Shown: positions 26,644 to 36,430 of the stretch, piece after piece
Numbering within the stretch: the stretch's first letter is position 1
Layout: each line of letters starts with the position of its first letter
NCBI RefSeq assembly: GCF_002224245.2
Contig: NZ_NKHK02000003.1
Coordinates: forward strand, 62,001 to 126,000
Source: Moraxella sp. VT-16-12
GTDB lineage: Bacteria; Pseudomonadota; Gammaproteobacteria; Pseudomonadales; Moraxellaceae
DNA: 64,000 nucleotides
Direction: 5' to 3'
Position numbers and translations under genes: made by a program
Notes under the pieces: model-generated
Databases searched by the model: none
Told to the model about the DNA's origin: nothing
The model's input: only the letters and a program-made list of their open reading frames with translations

Positions 26644-27268
26644 CATCATCTTCCTGCAAGGGTGGGTTGATAGAACGCATAAAACTTGGTCTATCAAAGA
26701 GTCTTTGTGCATAGTCTAACAAAGGACGACAAAGTTGGCAAGGCAAATCAAGCCCCATGTCAGATAACCGCCACAATAAGGGTGCAAGCAAAATATCGCA
26801 CCAACCAATCTGTTCGCTCATAAAAAATGGCTGACGAGCAAATAAAGGCGATAGTGTGATGAGTGAATCTGATAAGGATTTTTTGGCGTGTTGAGCTTGT
26901 GTTGTATTAAAGCTGTCGGGATGTGTGAGCAAAATTCGTCCAAGTTTAAGCCAATCTTGCTGCAACCGCCATGCCAAAAGTCGGATTTGAGCTTTTTGTT
27001 GGGGTGTGTCAGGCAGTAGGGGCGTGGCTTTGTGTCGCTCTTCTAGGTATTCAAAAATGACATTGATTTCATACAGTATCAAATCCCGAGTGGCGAGTAT
27101 GGGCAGGGTGTTATAGGGGTTTAAATCTGCCAAAAATTCTGGACGTTCTGTAATAAGGCGATAATGATAATCCAAACCCTTTTCTTCTAAAAGCAAGCAG
27201 ACCACATGGCTGTCATAGCCATCATCGCCATACAGCAGGTATTGAGTAGGAAGTATGGGGCTTGTCAT
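26633..27268 (-). CDS. sspA: Stringent starvation protein A
   Basis: Glutathione-transferase-fold protein that binds RNA polymerase during starvation. The 211-residue protein has the N-terminal thioredoxin-like part (YGDDGYDSHVVCLLLEEKGLDY, LADLNPYNTLPIL, LYEINVIFEYLEER) and a helical C-terminal domain. The SspA PNP-type motif is replaced by LNPYNTLP, similar to other SspA. sspA-sspB is the usual order. Confidence 0.93.
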   Translation of the reverse strand: MTSPILPTQYLLYGDDGYDSHVVCLLLEEKGLDYHYRLITERPEFLADLNPYNTLPILATRDLILYEINVIFEYLEERHKATPLLPDTPQQKAQIRLLAWRLQQDWLKLGRILLTHPDSFNTTQAQHAKKSLSDSLITLSPLFARQPFFMSEQIGWCDILLAPLLWRLSDMGLDLPCQLCRPLLDYAQRLFDRPSFMRSINPPLQEDDDDL

Positions 27269-27512
27269 GGTATTGGCTTTTTGGGGTGGGGGTATAGTTT
27301 AACAAAAACAGATTTGACCGACTTTATTGTTTTTGTAAATTTTTTGACATCAAAAGATAAAAACCAATAAACAAATTTTGCTTTTACTTTCAAAGTGTGC
27401 CAGTGGTAAAATTGGTTGATATTGTTTGTTGAAAATGATAAAAAAGAGATGATATTTAGTGGTATCATTCGGCAGATAATATGCTGACATATTCAACAGC
27501 CACCTAAAAAGT

Positions 27513-27542
27513 AAAAACCATGTTGTCAGCAACATGGTTTTT
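27513..27542 (-). terminator. Strong terminator after tRNA-Glu
   Basis: A perfect 13-bp stem AAAAACCATGTTG/CAACATGGTTTTT with loop CTGA on the minus strand, followed by a T-rich tail. The rest of the 27.27-27.51 kb gap holds no gene I can see. Confidence 0.85.
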
Positions 27543-27548
27543 GAATAT

Positions 27549-27624
27549 TGGCACTCCATAGGGGATTCGAACCCCTGTCGCCGCCGTGAAAGGGCGGTGT
27601 CCTAGGCCTCTAGACGAATGGAGC
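27549..27624 (-). tRNA. tRNA-Glu (UUC)
   Basis: 76 nt including the encoded CCA. The cloverleaf folds with D arm TCGTCTAGAGGCCTAGGAC, anticodon stem CCGCC/GGCGG around CTTTCAC (anticodon TTC) and T arm AGGGGTTCGAATCCCCT, very close to E. coli tRNA-Glu. The acceptor stem starts with G1-U72, while E. coli has G-C. Confidence 0.97.
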
Positions 27625-27797
27625 ACAAGGTGTAAAACTGATTATTTGACATCGTTTTACTAACTTTTGAACGCTTTCACCGTATCTCTCAAAAGTGGGG
27701 CTATTATAGCAGATTATTTTTGCCAGTCAATAAGTTTTTAAAAAAAATTTAAATATTTTTTTAACTCATTGATGTTTAAAATAATTCTGCTTTGCTT

Positions 27798-28286
27798 TTA
27801 GTCTTTAAAGTTGTTAAACTGCAATGGCATGCCAAAAGATTTTTCTTTTAAAAATGCCATACAGGCTTGAAGATTGTCTCTTTTTTTGTCATTAACACGG
27901 ATTTTATCGCCTTGAATGCTGGCGGATACTTTTAAATCACTCTCTTTGATGGCTTTGCTGATTTTTTTGGCGGTATCGCTGTCTAGCCCATCTTTTAGAT
28001 TGATGATAAGTTTGGTGGTCTTGCCTGATTGGGCTTTGTCTTGTGGGTCAAGTGATTGCAAATCCACACCGCGTTTGATGAGTTGTTTTTCAAAGATGGC
28101 GTAGACATTATCTGCTTGCAGGTCGTTATCGCAGGTGATGGTAACAGTTTTGGCTTTGTCGTTGAGCTCTACGGTGATGTTGCTGCCACGAAAATCAAAG
28201 CGAGTGGCAATTTCTTTTTCGGTGTTACCAATGGCGTTACGCACTTCTTGGACGTTTAATTCTGAGACGATGTCAAATGATGGCAT
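27798..28286 (-). CDS. yajQ: YajQ-family nucleotide-binding protein
   Basis: 162-residue protein, full length for the family (E. coli 163). It opens MPSFDIVSELNVQEVRNAI and has ATRFDFRGS and the C-terminal KKRDNLQACMAFLKEKSFGMPLQF. Members bind nucleotides or cyclic-di-GMP and tRNA; the exact role here is unknown. AAGGA precedes the start. Confidence 0.94.
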   Translation of the reverse strand: MPSFDIVSELNVQEVRNAIGNTEKEIATRFDFRGSNITVELNDKAKTVTITCDNDLQADNVYAIFEKQLIKRGVDLQSLDPQDKAQSGKTTKLIINLKDGLDSDTAKKISKAIKESDLKVSASIQGDKIRVNDKKRDNLQACMAFLKEKSFGMPLQFNNFKD

Positions 28287-28310
28287 GATTTTTCCTTACT
28301 TTGATTAAAG

Positions 28311-28955
28311 TTAATCAGATTTTGTGGTCAGCATGGGCAATTCATTAAAAATCTTACAAAACAATTCAGCAGTTTTTTGGGTGTCATAAAGTGCTGAGTG
28401 GGCGTGGCTGTTGTCAAACTCAATCCCAGCTAGTAAGCAGGTTTTGGCCAGTACCGTTTGTCCATAAGCAAGGGCGGACAAACTGGCAGTATCTAGCACA
28501 CTAAACGCATGAAAAGGCGAATGGTTTTTGGAGTTGGTGCGAGCGATGACGGCATTTAAAAACGCCAAATCAAAATGAGCATTATGCCCCACCAAAATGC
28601 ACTGGCGACAACCGTGCTGTTTTTTTAGCTCTTTTAGGGCTTTAAAAATTTTGCGAATGGCGACTTTTTCATCTTGGGCGATGGCTTTGCGAAGCGGGCT
28701 ATCTACTTTGATGCCTGTAAACTCTAAGGCGGACGGCTCTAAATTTGCGCCGACAAACGGCTCAATATGGGCGTTTAGAGCTTCGCCTTGCACCAGTTTG
28801 CCATCATCATTCATCAAAATAGGAATGCAGGCAATCTCTAAAAGTGCATCTGTTTTGGCATTAAAACCTGCGGTCTCCACGTCCACCACCACAGGCATAA
28901 AACCACGAAAGCGTTTGGCAAGGGGACTTTGCGCGTTTTTTGTTAATTCATTCAT
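28311..28955 (-). CDS. rnt: Ribonuclease T
   Basis: DEDD 3'-exoribonuclease that trims tRNA and other stable RNA ends. The 214-residue protein has [18 protein letters not shown] (D25, E27), [13 protein letters not shown] and [14 protein letters not shown]. The start at 28955 begins [11 protein letters not shown]; it overlaps the end of pyrC by 8 bp. Ten extra upstream codons are open but would lie deeper in pyrC. Confidence 0.94.
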   Translation of the reverse strand: MNELTKNAQSPLAKRFRGFMPVVVDVETAGFNAKTDALLEIACIPILMNDDGKLVQGEALNAHIEPFVGANLEPSALEFTGIKVDSPLRKAIAQDEKVAIRKIFKALKELKKQHGCRQCILVGHNAHFDLAFLNAVIARTNSKNHSPFHAFSVLDTASLSALAYGQTVLAKTCLLAGIEFDNSHAHSALYDTQKTAELFCKIFNELPMLTTKSD

Positions 28956-30012
28956 GCAATGACCACGCCAATGTTTGTCCTGCAAGTAGCGGAGTTAGGG
29001 TTTTGCCATCAAGATAAGGATAATTATTAGCGATAACTTGCTCTTTTTTGACAAGAGTGATTGTGTTGGTATTGATGGGTAGCTCATAAAATTTTGCCCC
29101 AAAAATACTGGCAAAATTTTCCAGTTTATCAAGAGCATTGACGCTTTCAAAAGCGGTGGCATATAAGGGTAGGGCATGGGGAGCGGAGTAACAGCCAGCA
29201 CAGCCACAAGCAGCTTCTTTGGTGTGGGTGGCATGGGGGGCGGAGTCTGTGCCTAAAAAGAATTTGGGGTTGCCTGATGTGGCAACTTCTAGCAGACGCT
29301 TTTGGTGGCGTTCACGTTTTAAGATTGGCAAACAATAAAAGTGGGGCTTGACACCACCAACCAGCAGATGATTGCGGTTAAAAAGTAGATGCTGTGGCGT
29401 GATGGTTGCTGCGATGTTATCTGCCTGAGCCAAACAAAAATCAGCAGCATCAGCAGTGGTGATGTGCTCCATGACAACTTTCAGCTTGGGGAAATTTTTG
29501 ATGATGACACTTAAAATTTCATCCAAAAAGCGTTTTTCACGGTCAAAAATATCCACATCAGCATGAGTAACTTCACCATGTACCAGTAGTGGTATGCCAT
29601 GTTTTTGCATGGCTTCAAAGACAGATGACCGCCCCAAAATGTCCGTTACGCCGTCTGCTGAGTTGGTGGTTGCTCCGGCAGGATAGAGTTTGACGGCAGA
29701 GACAATCCCAGATGTTTTGGCAACAGCAATCTCATCAGGCATGGTATGGTCAGTCAAGTACAGTACCATGCGTGGGTCAAAATTTGCTTTGCGGTCATCT
29801 GATATGTTTGCTTTGGCAAGAGCGGTTAAGATGCGTTTGCGATAAGCAACTGCTTGCTCGGTGGTTTTGACGGGGGGGGTCAAATTTGGCATGCAAATGA
29901 CACGGTGAAAGCTGCTTGCTGCATGGGGAACAGTGGTGTCTAAGGCTTGATTATCACGCAAATGGATGTGCCAGTCATCTGGGGCGGTGATGGTTAAAGT
30001 TTGTGTGGTCAT
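28948..30012 (-). CDS. pyrC: Dihydroorotase
   Basis: Zinc enzyme of pyrimidine biosynthesis closing carbamoyl-aspartate to dihydroorotate. The 354-residue class II protein has [11 protein letters not shown] (metal His pair), [16 protein letters not shown] with the carboxylated Lys, [16 protein letters not shown] and [13 protein letters not shown]. Downstream rnt overlaps it. Confidence 0.97.
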   Translation of the reverse strand: MTTQTLTITAPDDWHIHLRDNQALDTTVPHAASSFHRVICMPNLTPPVKTTEQAVAYRKRILTALAKANISDDRKANFDPRMVLYLTDHTMPDEIAVAKTSGIVSAVKLYPAGATTNSADGVTDILGRSSVFEAMQKHGIPLLVHGEVTHADVDIFDREKRFLDEILSVIIKNFPKLKVVMEHITTADAADFCLAQADNIAATITPQHLLFNRNHLLVGGVKPHFYCLPILKRERHQKRLLEVATSGNPKFFLGTDSAPHATHTKEAACGCAGCYSAPHALPLYATAFESVNALDKLENFASIFGAKFYELPINTNTITLVKKEQVIANNYPYLDGKTLTPLLAGQTLAWSLHE

Positions 30013-30091
30013 GGCGGTGAGCTTTGCTGATTAAAAGCTCTATTTTAAGACTTGGGGGGATTTTGTCAAGGTGAAATTTAAATTTACTCAA

Positions 30092-30116
30092 TAAAAAACC
30101 GCCCAAATAGGACGGT
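30092..30116 (-). terminator. Terminator after tRNA-Ser
   Basis: On the minus strand ACCGTCC/GGGCGGT (one G-T pair) with a 5-base loop is followed by six T. Confidence 0.85.
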
Positions 30117-30125
30117 GATTTTATA

Positions 30126-30216
30126 TGGCGGAAGCTGAGAGATTCGAACTCTCGGTGGGCTACAAACCCACGCCGGTTTTCAAGACCGGTGCATTCAACC
30201 GCTCTGCCAAGCTTCC
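30126..30216 (-). tRNA. tRNA-Ser (UGA)
   Basis: 91 nt including encoded CCA. Acceptor stem GGAAGCT pairs with AGCTTCC, the anticodon loop CTTGAAA carries TGA, the long variable arm typical of tRNA-Ser is present (CGTGGGTTTGTAGCCCAC), and the T arm is GAGAGTTCGAATCTCTC. Confidence 0.97.
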
Positions 30217-30301
30217 AATGAGTGCGTATTATATACAAATTTGATTAGATTGCAAGTGGTTTTTTGAAAATTTTTCTAAAATTTTAGTATTTATAATAAA
30301 A

Positions 30302-31036
30302 TCAATATGTTATTAATGAGAAAACTTTGGCTTTGCGTCTGGGCGTACTGATTTCTTCTAGGGTGATTTGGTCGCTGTTTCGGCAGTTGTTTTGGGGGCG
30401 AAAAATATCTCGTGCCAATGCCGCCATCTCATAAGCAGTTCGCCGTGAATGCACCAAATTTTTGCGAAAATCTGTCCAGCTTGGTGCAATATCAAGGTTG
30501 GCTGGCTGTGCGATGGTGTCAATGCCTGCTCGTGCAAATTGTCGTCTGGCTCTTGCCATGTGGTAGCGGTCAGTGATTAGGTTTACCGTTGTGCCAATTT
30601 CATGGTGAGACAGCAGTTTGGCGGTAAAAATGGCATTTTCACAAGTGTTCATGCTGGCATTGTCGCTGATGATGATGGGGCGGTTGCCACGGCTGACTAA
30701 GTGCTGTTTAAGATAGTCTTGTAGCCACGGTGATTCTGCACCACTGGTGATGATGGGTAGGGCGTTTTGTTCATGTAGGGCAATGACGGCGTCTGCACGG
30801 CTTCGGCTATAATGATTGAGAAGGATTTTACCGTTTTTTTTGGTTAAACCGCCACCAAGCACAACCGTTGCATTGGCAGGAGTGGCGGTGGATTTTAGGG
30901 TGATTTTACTAAATAGATTAAGAGCAATCACGCCCATATCGGCAAAAAGCGGGGTGAGTACCAGCAAGGCTGAGATGATGCTTGCAAGACATAACAGTTT
31001 GATGATTCGCCAGATTTTTTTTAAAAACCCCTTCAT
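30302..31036 (-). CDS. YdcF/SanA/ElyC-type DUF218 protein
   Basis: 244-residue protein with an N-terminal membrane helix (about 12-35) and a DUF218 domain: VVLGGGLTKKNGKILLNHYSR, RADAVIALHE, ITSGAE, MNTCENAIF and LITDRYHMARARRQFARAG. ElyC and SanA of this family influence envelope and peptidoglycan integrity. Its start overlaps the murB stop by one base, which fits an envelope role. Confidence 0.85.
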   Translation of the reverse strand: MKGFLKKIWRIIKLLCLASIISALLVLTPLFADMGVIALNLFSKITLKSTATPANATVVLGGGLTKKNGKILLNHYSRSRADAVIALHEQNALPIITSGAESPWLQDYLKQHLVSRGNRPIIISDNASMNTCENAIFTAKLLSHHEIGTTVNLITDRYHMARARRQFARAGIDTIAQPANLDIAPSWTDFRKNLVHSRRTAYEMAALARDIFRPQNNCRNSDQITLEEISTPRRKAKVFSLITY

Positions 31037-32103
31037 CAGATGTGCTCATCTAACCACACAGGTTCACGCACCAAGCTTACGCCAAACATGGTTTTGACTG
31101 CGTTGATGATAAAGTCTTGGGTAGTCTTGATGTCATGCTGACTGGCATGGCGTGGGTGGTGGTTGGTTAGCACAAGGGCTTGTTTTTCATGGGTTAAAAT
31201 CGGAAATATGCCTTTGCCTTTTAAACCTGCTTTATCAATCAGCCAGCCTGCGGGAAGTTTGATAAAATCATCATTAACCAGATAGCTTGGCAGGTCGGAA
31301 AATTTGGCTTTTAGCTCATGAAACTGTTTGATGGGAATGATGGGGTTTTGAAAAAATGAACCACAATTAGCCAAAACAGCAGGGTCGGGCAGTTTGCTTT
31401 GGCGGATTTGTACCACTGCATCAAACACGTCCATTGGCGTGGGTGTGGTGCGTCCATTTTTACTGGCAATCTTACCAGAAACATCTGCCAAATCGCCATA
31501 ATTGGTAAGAATGTTAGGGGCTTTTTGTAAGCGAAACACCACATGGCTAATCAAGTAGCGATTGGGGTTGTCCTTAAAAAAGCTGTGGCGATAACCAAAA
31601 TCACAAGCGGTGTTGTCAAAGGTGCAAGCCTGCCCAGTTTGCAAATCATAAGCAATGACTTTATCAATAAAATCAGATACTTGTACGCCATAAGCACCGA
31701 TATTTTGAACAGGGCAAGCCCCAACCAGACCAGGGATAAGGGCAAGATTTTCAAGCCCATAATAACCTTGGTTTAGGCAAGTTTGGATAAATTGGTGCCA
31801 GTTTTCTCCGCAAGCAACTTGTAGCGTTACACTTTGCTCGGTTTGACTGATGAGCTGAGTGCCTGTTGTTTTGGGCAGTAGTACAAGGGCGTTTAATGTG
31901 CTTGGTAAGATGACATTACTGCCACCTGACAGTACAAAAATGGGCAAATTGGCATTTTTGGCAAACGCCAAGGCAACAGCCAAATCATCCGCAAGCCGTT
32001 GGTCGCTGTCTAATATCATTGCATGACGAGCGACACAAGACAGTGCCATGGTGTTGGCGTGCGATAGGTCATAATGGGTTAAAATTTTTGTAGTATCAGT
32101 CAT
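31036..32103 (-). CDS. murB: UDP-N-acetylenolpyruvoylglucosamine reductase
   Basis: FAD enzyme reducing the enolpyruvyl group to make UDP-MurNAc for peptidoglycan. The protein of about 355 residues has SGGSNVILP, GLENLALIPGLVGACPVQNIGAYG, CDFGYRHSFFK, and LANCGSFFQNPI with the catalytic Ser region. ATG at 32103 (MTDTTKIL) is chosen, overlapping the phosphatase gene by 8 bp. Confidence 0.95.
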   Translation of the reverse strand: MTDTTKILTHYDLSHANTMALSCVARHAMILDSDQRLADDLAVALAFAKNANLPIFVLSGGSNVILPSTLNALVLLPKTTGTQLISQTEQSVTLQVACGENWHQFIQTCLNQGYYGLENLALIPGLVGACPVQNIGAYGVQVSDFIDKVIAYDLQTGQACTFDNTACDFGYRHSFFKDNPNRYLISHVVFRLQKAPNILTNYGDLADVSGKIASKNGRTTPTPMDVFDAVVQIRQSKLPDPAVLANCGSFFQNPIIPIKQFHELKAKFSDLPSYLVNDDFIKLPAGWLIDKAGLKGKGIFPILTHEKQALVLTNHHPRHASQHDIKTTQDFIINAVKTMFGVSLVREPVWLDEHI

Positions 32104-32566
32104 TTTTTTGTACCATTGCCCACTTGTCAAGCCAAGAGTTGCTTGCTTTTTGGATATGCTCAAACATGGCATAAAAATCGTTTAAATCGCCATAATAAGG
32201 GTCGGCAACAGCGCTTTCATCAAACATCATAACTTTGGCTGTGGCATCGTTTGGCATAAGCTGATGTAGTGTGGTTAAATTGCTGTTATCCATGGCAAAA
32301 ATCACATCAAACTCATAAAAATCTTGCTTGTTTACCTGCCTTGCTTTTAGGTCGGATAAGTCATAGCCCAAACTTTTGCCGGCGTGTATGGCTCGTGTGT
32401 CAGGACTGTCGCCAATATGATAATTTGCCGTGCCTGCCGAATCAAATCGTATGGTAAGGTTGTTGTTTTTGGCAATGTGTCTCATGACCGCTTCGGCAGA
32501 TGGGCTGCGACAAATGTTACCAAGGCAAACAAATAACACAGAATTAGGGGGCGAAATTAACATCAT
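32096..32566 (-). CDS. Low-molecular-weight protein tyrosine phosphatase
   Basis: 156-residue cytoplasmic phosphatase with the active-site loop VCLGNICRSP (Cys14, Arg20) and the general acid loop VADPYYG. In many bacteria Wzb/Etp-type members act on capsule or exopolysaccharide kinases, but no tyrosine kinase or capsule gene is in the window. Overlap with murB suggests coupled expression. Confidence 0.92.
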   Translation of the reverse strand: MMLISPPNSVLFVCLGNICRSPSAEAVMRHIAKNNNLTIRFDSAGTANYHIGDSPDTRAIHAGKSLGYDLSDLKARQVNKQDFYEFDVIFAMDNSNLTTLHQLMPNDATAKVMMFDESAVADPYYGDLNDFYAMFEHIQKASNSWLDKWAMVQKND

Positions 32567-32633
32567 GGTTTGACTGAGATTTGGTAAAAAGGAGTTATTT
32601 TAGCATTTTTATTGAGTTTTTTAAATTCAAAAT

Positions 32634-33041
32634 TCACCATTGATTTTTAAATTTTTCAATATCACGACGTTGTTTTTTGTCAGGTTTGGTGGTAGGTCTT
32701 GCTAGGTTTTGTAGTTTGCGTTGCTCAGCAAAAAAAGCTCGTGTGGCAATGCTCTCTTCGGTCTCAGTATAGAGTGTTTGGGCGATGGTGGCATTGCCAC
32801 GACTGTCTGACAGTGCGTTAATGATGATGGTTTTTTGTTCAGCAACGCTGGCGTGTCCTTGGCGAATGGTGAGTGTGTCGCCCACTTGTAACTCTTTGCT
32901 GGTTTTGATTTTTTGACCATTCATGTGGACTTTGCCGCCTTCTATCGCTTCTTTGGCAAGTGTGCGAGTCCGAAAAAATCTGGCTGCCCACAGCCATTTA
33001 TCGGCACGGACTTTGGTCAGTGGGGTGGTTTGACAGCTCAT
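32634..33041 (-). CDS. hslR: S4-domain RNA-binding protein, Hsp15-like
   Basis: 135-residue basic protein with an S4 domain at the N-terminus (RADKWLWAARFFRTRTLAKEAI, GGKVHMNGQKIKTSKELQVGD) and a Lys/Arg-rich tail (RPTTKPDKKQRRDIEKFKNQW). This is the Hsp15/HslR architecture, which rescues stalled 50S subunits carrying peptidyl-tRNA. GGAG precedes the start. Confidence 0.88.
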   Translation of the reverse strand: MSCQTTPLTKVRADKWLWAARFFRTRTLAKEAIEGGKVHMNGQKIKTSKELQVGDTLTIRQGHASVAEQKTIIINALSDSRGNATIAQTLYTETEESIATRAFFAEQRKLQNLARPTTKPDKKQRRDIEKFKNQW

Positions 33042-33119
33042 GATGTGCTCCTTTTTTGTGTTGGGTGCTAAAATATTTTGGTTGTTTGGGCATGATTGAT
33101 GGGCGAAATTTATTGTTTG

Positions 33120-33974
33120 TTAAGCATTTTTGCTTTTTATTTTTTGTGTCAATAAACCAAACTTTGGTGAAAACAAAAACGCCAAAACAAATAATGCTGT
33201 CTGTAAAGAAACAATCACCCCACCTGTTGCCCCATCTAAATAATAGCTTAAATACACCCCAAGTCCGCTTGTGATGATGCCTAATGCACCTGCAATCATT
33301 ATCAAGGGGCGAAATTTATCTGTCAGTTGATAAGCGGTTGCCCCTGGGGTGATTACCATGGCAATGACCAAAATCGCTCCAACGGTTTGTAGTGCTGACA
33401 CCACGCACGCACTCAGTAGGCTAAAAAAAAGCACTTGATAGACTTTGGGTGATAAGCCTACTGATTTGGCATGAATTTCATCAAAAAACACAAGCAGTAA
33501 ATCTTTCCAAAAAATTAACAATAGCACCAAAGATACCGCCATGACAATGCTCACTTGTATCATGTCGCCATCTGATATGCCTAAAATATTACCAAAAATA
33601 ATCTCTTGAACATTGACAGACGTGGGATTGATGGAAATGATAAACAGCCCCAAAGCAAAAAAAGTGGTAAAAATAAAGCCGATGACCGCATCTTCTTTGA
33701 GTTTGGTGAGTGATTTTATCCATAAAATCGCAAGACTTGCCAAAATGCCTGAAAAAAATGCCCCAAGTGCATAAGGTAAGCCCAAAGCATAGGCAATCGC
33801 CACCCCAGGCACAACAGCGTGTGATAGAGCATCGCCAATCAGCGACCAGCCTTTGAGCATTAAATAAGCAGACAAAAATGCACACACGCCACCCACCAAA
33901 GATGATAATACGATGGCTTTGACCATATAATCATAAGTAAATGGCTCAGCAAGCAGGATAAAAAAATCACTCAT
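33120..33974 (-). CDS. Metal ABC transporter permease (SitC/MntB/ZnuB family)
   Basis: 284-residue inner-membrane permease with about eight helices and the family motif [20 protein letters not shown], followed by [17 protein letters not shown]. It overlaps the ATPase gene by 4 bp and belongs to the importer with the Mn/Fe-type binding protein upstream. Confidence 0.92.
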   Translation of the reverse strand: MSDFFILLAEPFTYDYMVKAIVLSSLVGGVCAFLSAYLMLKGWSLIGDALSHAVVPGVAIAYALGLPYALGAFFSGILASLAILWIKSLTKLKEDAVIGFIFTTFFALGLFIISINPTSVNVQEIIFGNILGISDGDMIQVSIVMAVSLVLLLIFWKDLLLVFFDEIHAKSVGLSPKVYQVLFFSLLSACVVSALQTVGAILVIAMVITPGATAYQLTDKFRPLIMIAGALGIITSGLGVYLSYYLDGATGGVIVSLQTALFVLAFLFSPKFGLLTQKIKSKNA

Positions 33975-34993
33975 GAGTCATCCTTTGCTGTGCTTGTTTG
34001 AGTTTGGGTTTTGGGGTTAAAAATACCCACGACATTTGTTGTACTGTGTGAGCGATTTGTCAGTTTTTGTTTGGGGCTGTTCATATTGACCTGTCCTGTG
34101 CGACTTGCCCACGGCTCTTCATGACAATGCGTACTTTCAGGTTCTCCTTCACGCACCCCATAAAACACCGCAGGCACTTCATCATCTGCCAAGATGGTAA
34201 CTGCACGCGTGTCATCATCATCATGCAAATCTTTACCAGCTAAATGAATCTGACGCAACACACCACCAAAGACCTTTTCAAGATTGGCTTGGGTAAAGGT
34301 TTGTTTGGTGGTGCCAGCAGCCAGCACGGTGCGATTTATCATTACCACTTGGTCGCAAAACTCAGGAATGGTGCCAAGATTATGCGTAGAAATCAAAATC
34401 AAATGTCCATCGGCTCTAAGCTCATCAAGCAGTGCCATAATCGCTTTTTCGGTTTTAACGTCCACGCCTGTAAATGGCTCATCAAGCAAGATGATTTTGC
34501 TTTCTTGTGCCAAAGCCCGTGCCAAAAATACTCGTTTTTTTTGACCACCTGACAGCTCACTAATTTGTCTGTCAGCCAGATGATTGATGTCCACACGAGC
34601 CATGGCGTCTGCCACTTTTTGACGGTCAATGTGTTTAGGGATACGCAAAAAATTCATATGACCATAACGCCCCATCATCACCACATCAAACACCGACACA
34701 GGAAACTGCCAGTCCACCTCTTCGCTTTGGGGAACGTAGGCAACAAGATTTTGTTTAAGGGCGTGTTTGGTGGGCAGTCCGCACAGATGGATATGTCCTG
34801 TCTGTGGTTTGATTAGCCCCATGATTGCCTTAAATAGTGTGGATTTGCCTGAGCCATTGACACCCACCAAGGCACACGTCGTCCCACCTGTTAGGGTAAA
34901 ATTGACATCATACAGGGCGGTATGACCATTATTATAACGTACACTGATATTTTGTACGTCTATCTTGGCAACAGATTGCTGAGAAAGTTCCAT
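33971..34993 (-). CDS. Metal ABC transporter ATPase
   Basis: 340-residue ATPase of the SitB/MntA/ZnuC group. Walker A is GVNGSGKST (44-52), then [21 protein letters not shown], signature [15 protein letters not shown] and [12 protein letters not shown]. The C-terminal ~80 residues form a hydrophilic extension with THCHEEPW and Thr/Ser-rich sequence, not usual for this family. A His-containing tail might sense metal, but that is a guess. Confidence 0.92.
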   Translation of the reverse strand: MELSQQSVAKIDVQNISVRYNNGHTALYDVNFTLTGGTTCALVGVNGSGKSTLFKAIMGLIKPQTGHIHLCGLPTKHALKQNLVAYVPQSEEVDWQFPVSVFDVVMMGRYGHMNFLRIPKHIDRQKVADAMARVDINHLADRQISELSGGQKKRVFLARALAQESKIILLDEPFTGVDVKTEKAIMALLDELRADGHLILISTHNLGTIPEFCDQVVMINRTVLAAGTTKQTFTQANLEKVFGGVLRQIHLAGKDLHDDDDTRAVTILADDEVPAVFYGVREGEPESTHCHEEPWASRTGQVNMNSPKQKLTNRSHSTTNVVGIFNPKTQTQTSTAKDDS

Positions 34994-35053
34994 AAAACCA
35001 TAGTGATTAATTTAAAAAAGATAAAAATATGAATTATTTGTATGTTTTTTAAA

Positions 35054-35350
35054 TCAAACGCTAGCAAATGCCATCGCCACAAAAAATATCAATCCCACAT
35101 AGAGCCAATTTATCACCGCCAGTAGCCAAATTTTATATCGCCATTTTTTAATGCTTACAAGTACAGCAACCAATATTAAAGCCAAAGCTAAAAGACTTGT
35201 GGGAATTAAATAAAATGGTAAAAATATGCCTGTGATAAGCGATGATAGCAGCTCAAAAAACCCAACATCTGAATTGCTATAAGCATAAATACCATAAGCC
35301 ACATAAAAAATCCAAGCCGATGATATTGCCAGATATTTTGAATATTTCAT
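35054..35350 (-). CDS. Small membrane protein inside the metal importer operon
   Basis: 98-residue protein with three hydrophobic helices (about 7-27, 35-63 and 72-97). I do not recognise it. It sits between the binding-protein and ATPase genes on the same strand, an unusual place in SitABCD-type operons. Confidence 0.65.
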   Translation of the reverse strand: MKYSKYLAISSAWIFYVAYGIYAYSNSDVGFFELLSSLITGIFLPFYLIPTSLLALALILVAVLVSIKKWRYKIWLLAVINWLYVGLIFFVAMAFASV

Positions 35351-35392
35351 TTAACTTGATACCAAAACCAATATCGCACATCAATCAATAAA

Positions 35393-35452
35393 AAATCTAG
35401 CGATAAAACCAGTCATCACTTTTACCATGCTGTCATGTGGTGGTTTTATCGC
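35393..35452 (-). terminator. Long inverted repeat after the binding-protein gene
   Basis: GCGATAAAACCA (35400-35411) pairs with TGGTTTTATCGC (35441-35452), 12 bp with a 29-base loop, followed on the minus strand by a T-rich tail. It may partly terminate transcription so that the binding protein is made in excess over the downstream components. Confidence 0.65.
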
Positions 35453-35469
35453 AGGTGTATCAAAGGGCT

Positions 35470-36405
35470 TTATTTTTGAGCCTGAGCGTCTTCAAAACCT
35501 TTGACGACTGTGCTGACAGTAACATTAAGTAGGTCAAGATAAGTCGGTACAGCTCCGTCTTTTTCACTTAAACTGTCCACATACAGCACGCCACCATAGC
35601 TTGCCCCTGTTTCTTTGGCAACTTGTTTGGCAGGTTTGTCAGAGATGGTGCTTTCGCTAAACACCACAGGGATTTTATTGGTACGCACAATGTCAATCAA
35701 GGCTTTGACTTGCTTTGGCGAGCCTTGTTGCTCGGCATTGATGTCCCATAAATAGGCTTCTTGTAAGCCATAATCTTTTGCTAAGTAACTAAACGCCCCT
35801 TCACTGGTAACCAGCCAGCGTTTGTCTTGGGGAATTTTGTCCAGTTTGGCACGCAAAGGTGCATCTAAGTCTTTAATTTTTTGGCTGTATTCTTGGGCGT
35901 TTTTGATGTAGGTGTCTTTGTTGGCAGGGTCATACTGTACCAGAGCATTTTTGATGTTTTCTACATAAACAAGGGCATTACTTGGCGACATCCACGCATG
36001 GGGATTTGGCAAATCCTTATAAGCTCCTGCTTTGATGGGCAAGGGGGTAATGCCATCTGTAACAACCACCGCAGGCACGTTTTTGGCATCTTGATAAAAT
36101 TTTTCAAACCAACGCTCTAAATTCATGCCATTGTATAAAATCAAATCGGCTGTTTGCACTTTGGCAATGTCTTTTGGGGTGGGTTCATAGTCATGAATCT
36201 CTGCCCCTGCCTTGGTGATGGACTCCACCACTGCCGCATCGCCAGCGACATTTTGGGCGATGTCAGCAATCACAGTAAAGGTGGTAACGACGGTAAATTT
36301 GTCTTGCTGGGGCTGTGTTTGCTGTGTTTGAGTGTCTGTTTTGTTGCAGCCTACCAATGCCAAACACAAAGAAAAACCAAGCATTAGGGTTTTTAAGGGT
36401 TTCAT
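35470..36405 (-). CDS. sitA: Mn/Fe-type metal-binding lipoprotein (SitA/MntC family)
   Basis: 311-residue lipoprotein with signal and lipobox ending LVGC (C20). It is a cluster A-I solute-binding protein: VVTTFTVIADIAQNVAG, then predicted metal ligands H71 (HDYEPTP), H136 (NPHAWMSP), E202 (SEGAFSY) and D277 (VDSLS). This His-His-Glu-Asp set and the absence of a His-rich loop favour Mn2+/Fe2+ over Zn2+. Upstream lies a Fur-like box and a large inverted repeat, so iron or manganese control is likely. Confidence 0.9.
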   Translation of the reverse strand: MKPLKTLMLGFSLCLALVGCNKTDTQTQQTQPQQDKFTVVTTFTVIADIAQNVAGDAAVVESITKAGAEIHDYEPTPKDIAKVQTADLILYNGMNLERWFEKFYQDAKNVPAVVVTDGITPLPIKAGAYKDLPNPHAWMSPSNALVYVENIKNALVQYDPANKDTYIKNAQEYSQKIKDLDAPLRAKLDKIPQDKRWLVTSEGAFSYLAKDYGLQEAYLWDINAEQQGSPKQVKALIDIVRTNKIPVVFSESTISDKPAKQVAKETGASYGGVLYVDSLSEKDGAVPTYLDLLNVTVSTVVKGFEDAQAQK

Positions 36406-36430
36406 AAATGGTCCTTATGGGTTAAGTTTT

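Noticed and set aside
27269-27512. Open frames in the gap between sspA and tRNA-Glu
   Set aside because: AT-rich translations without ribosome site, family motif or consistent frame; treated as non-coding.
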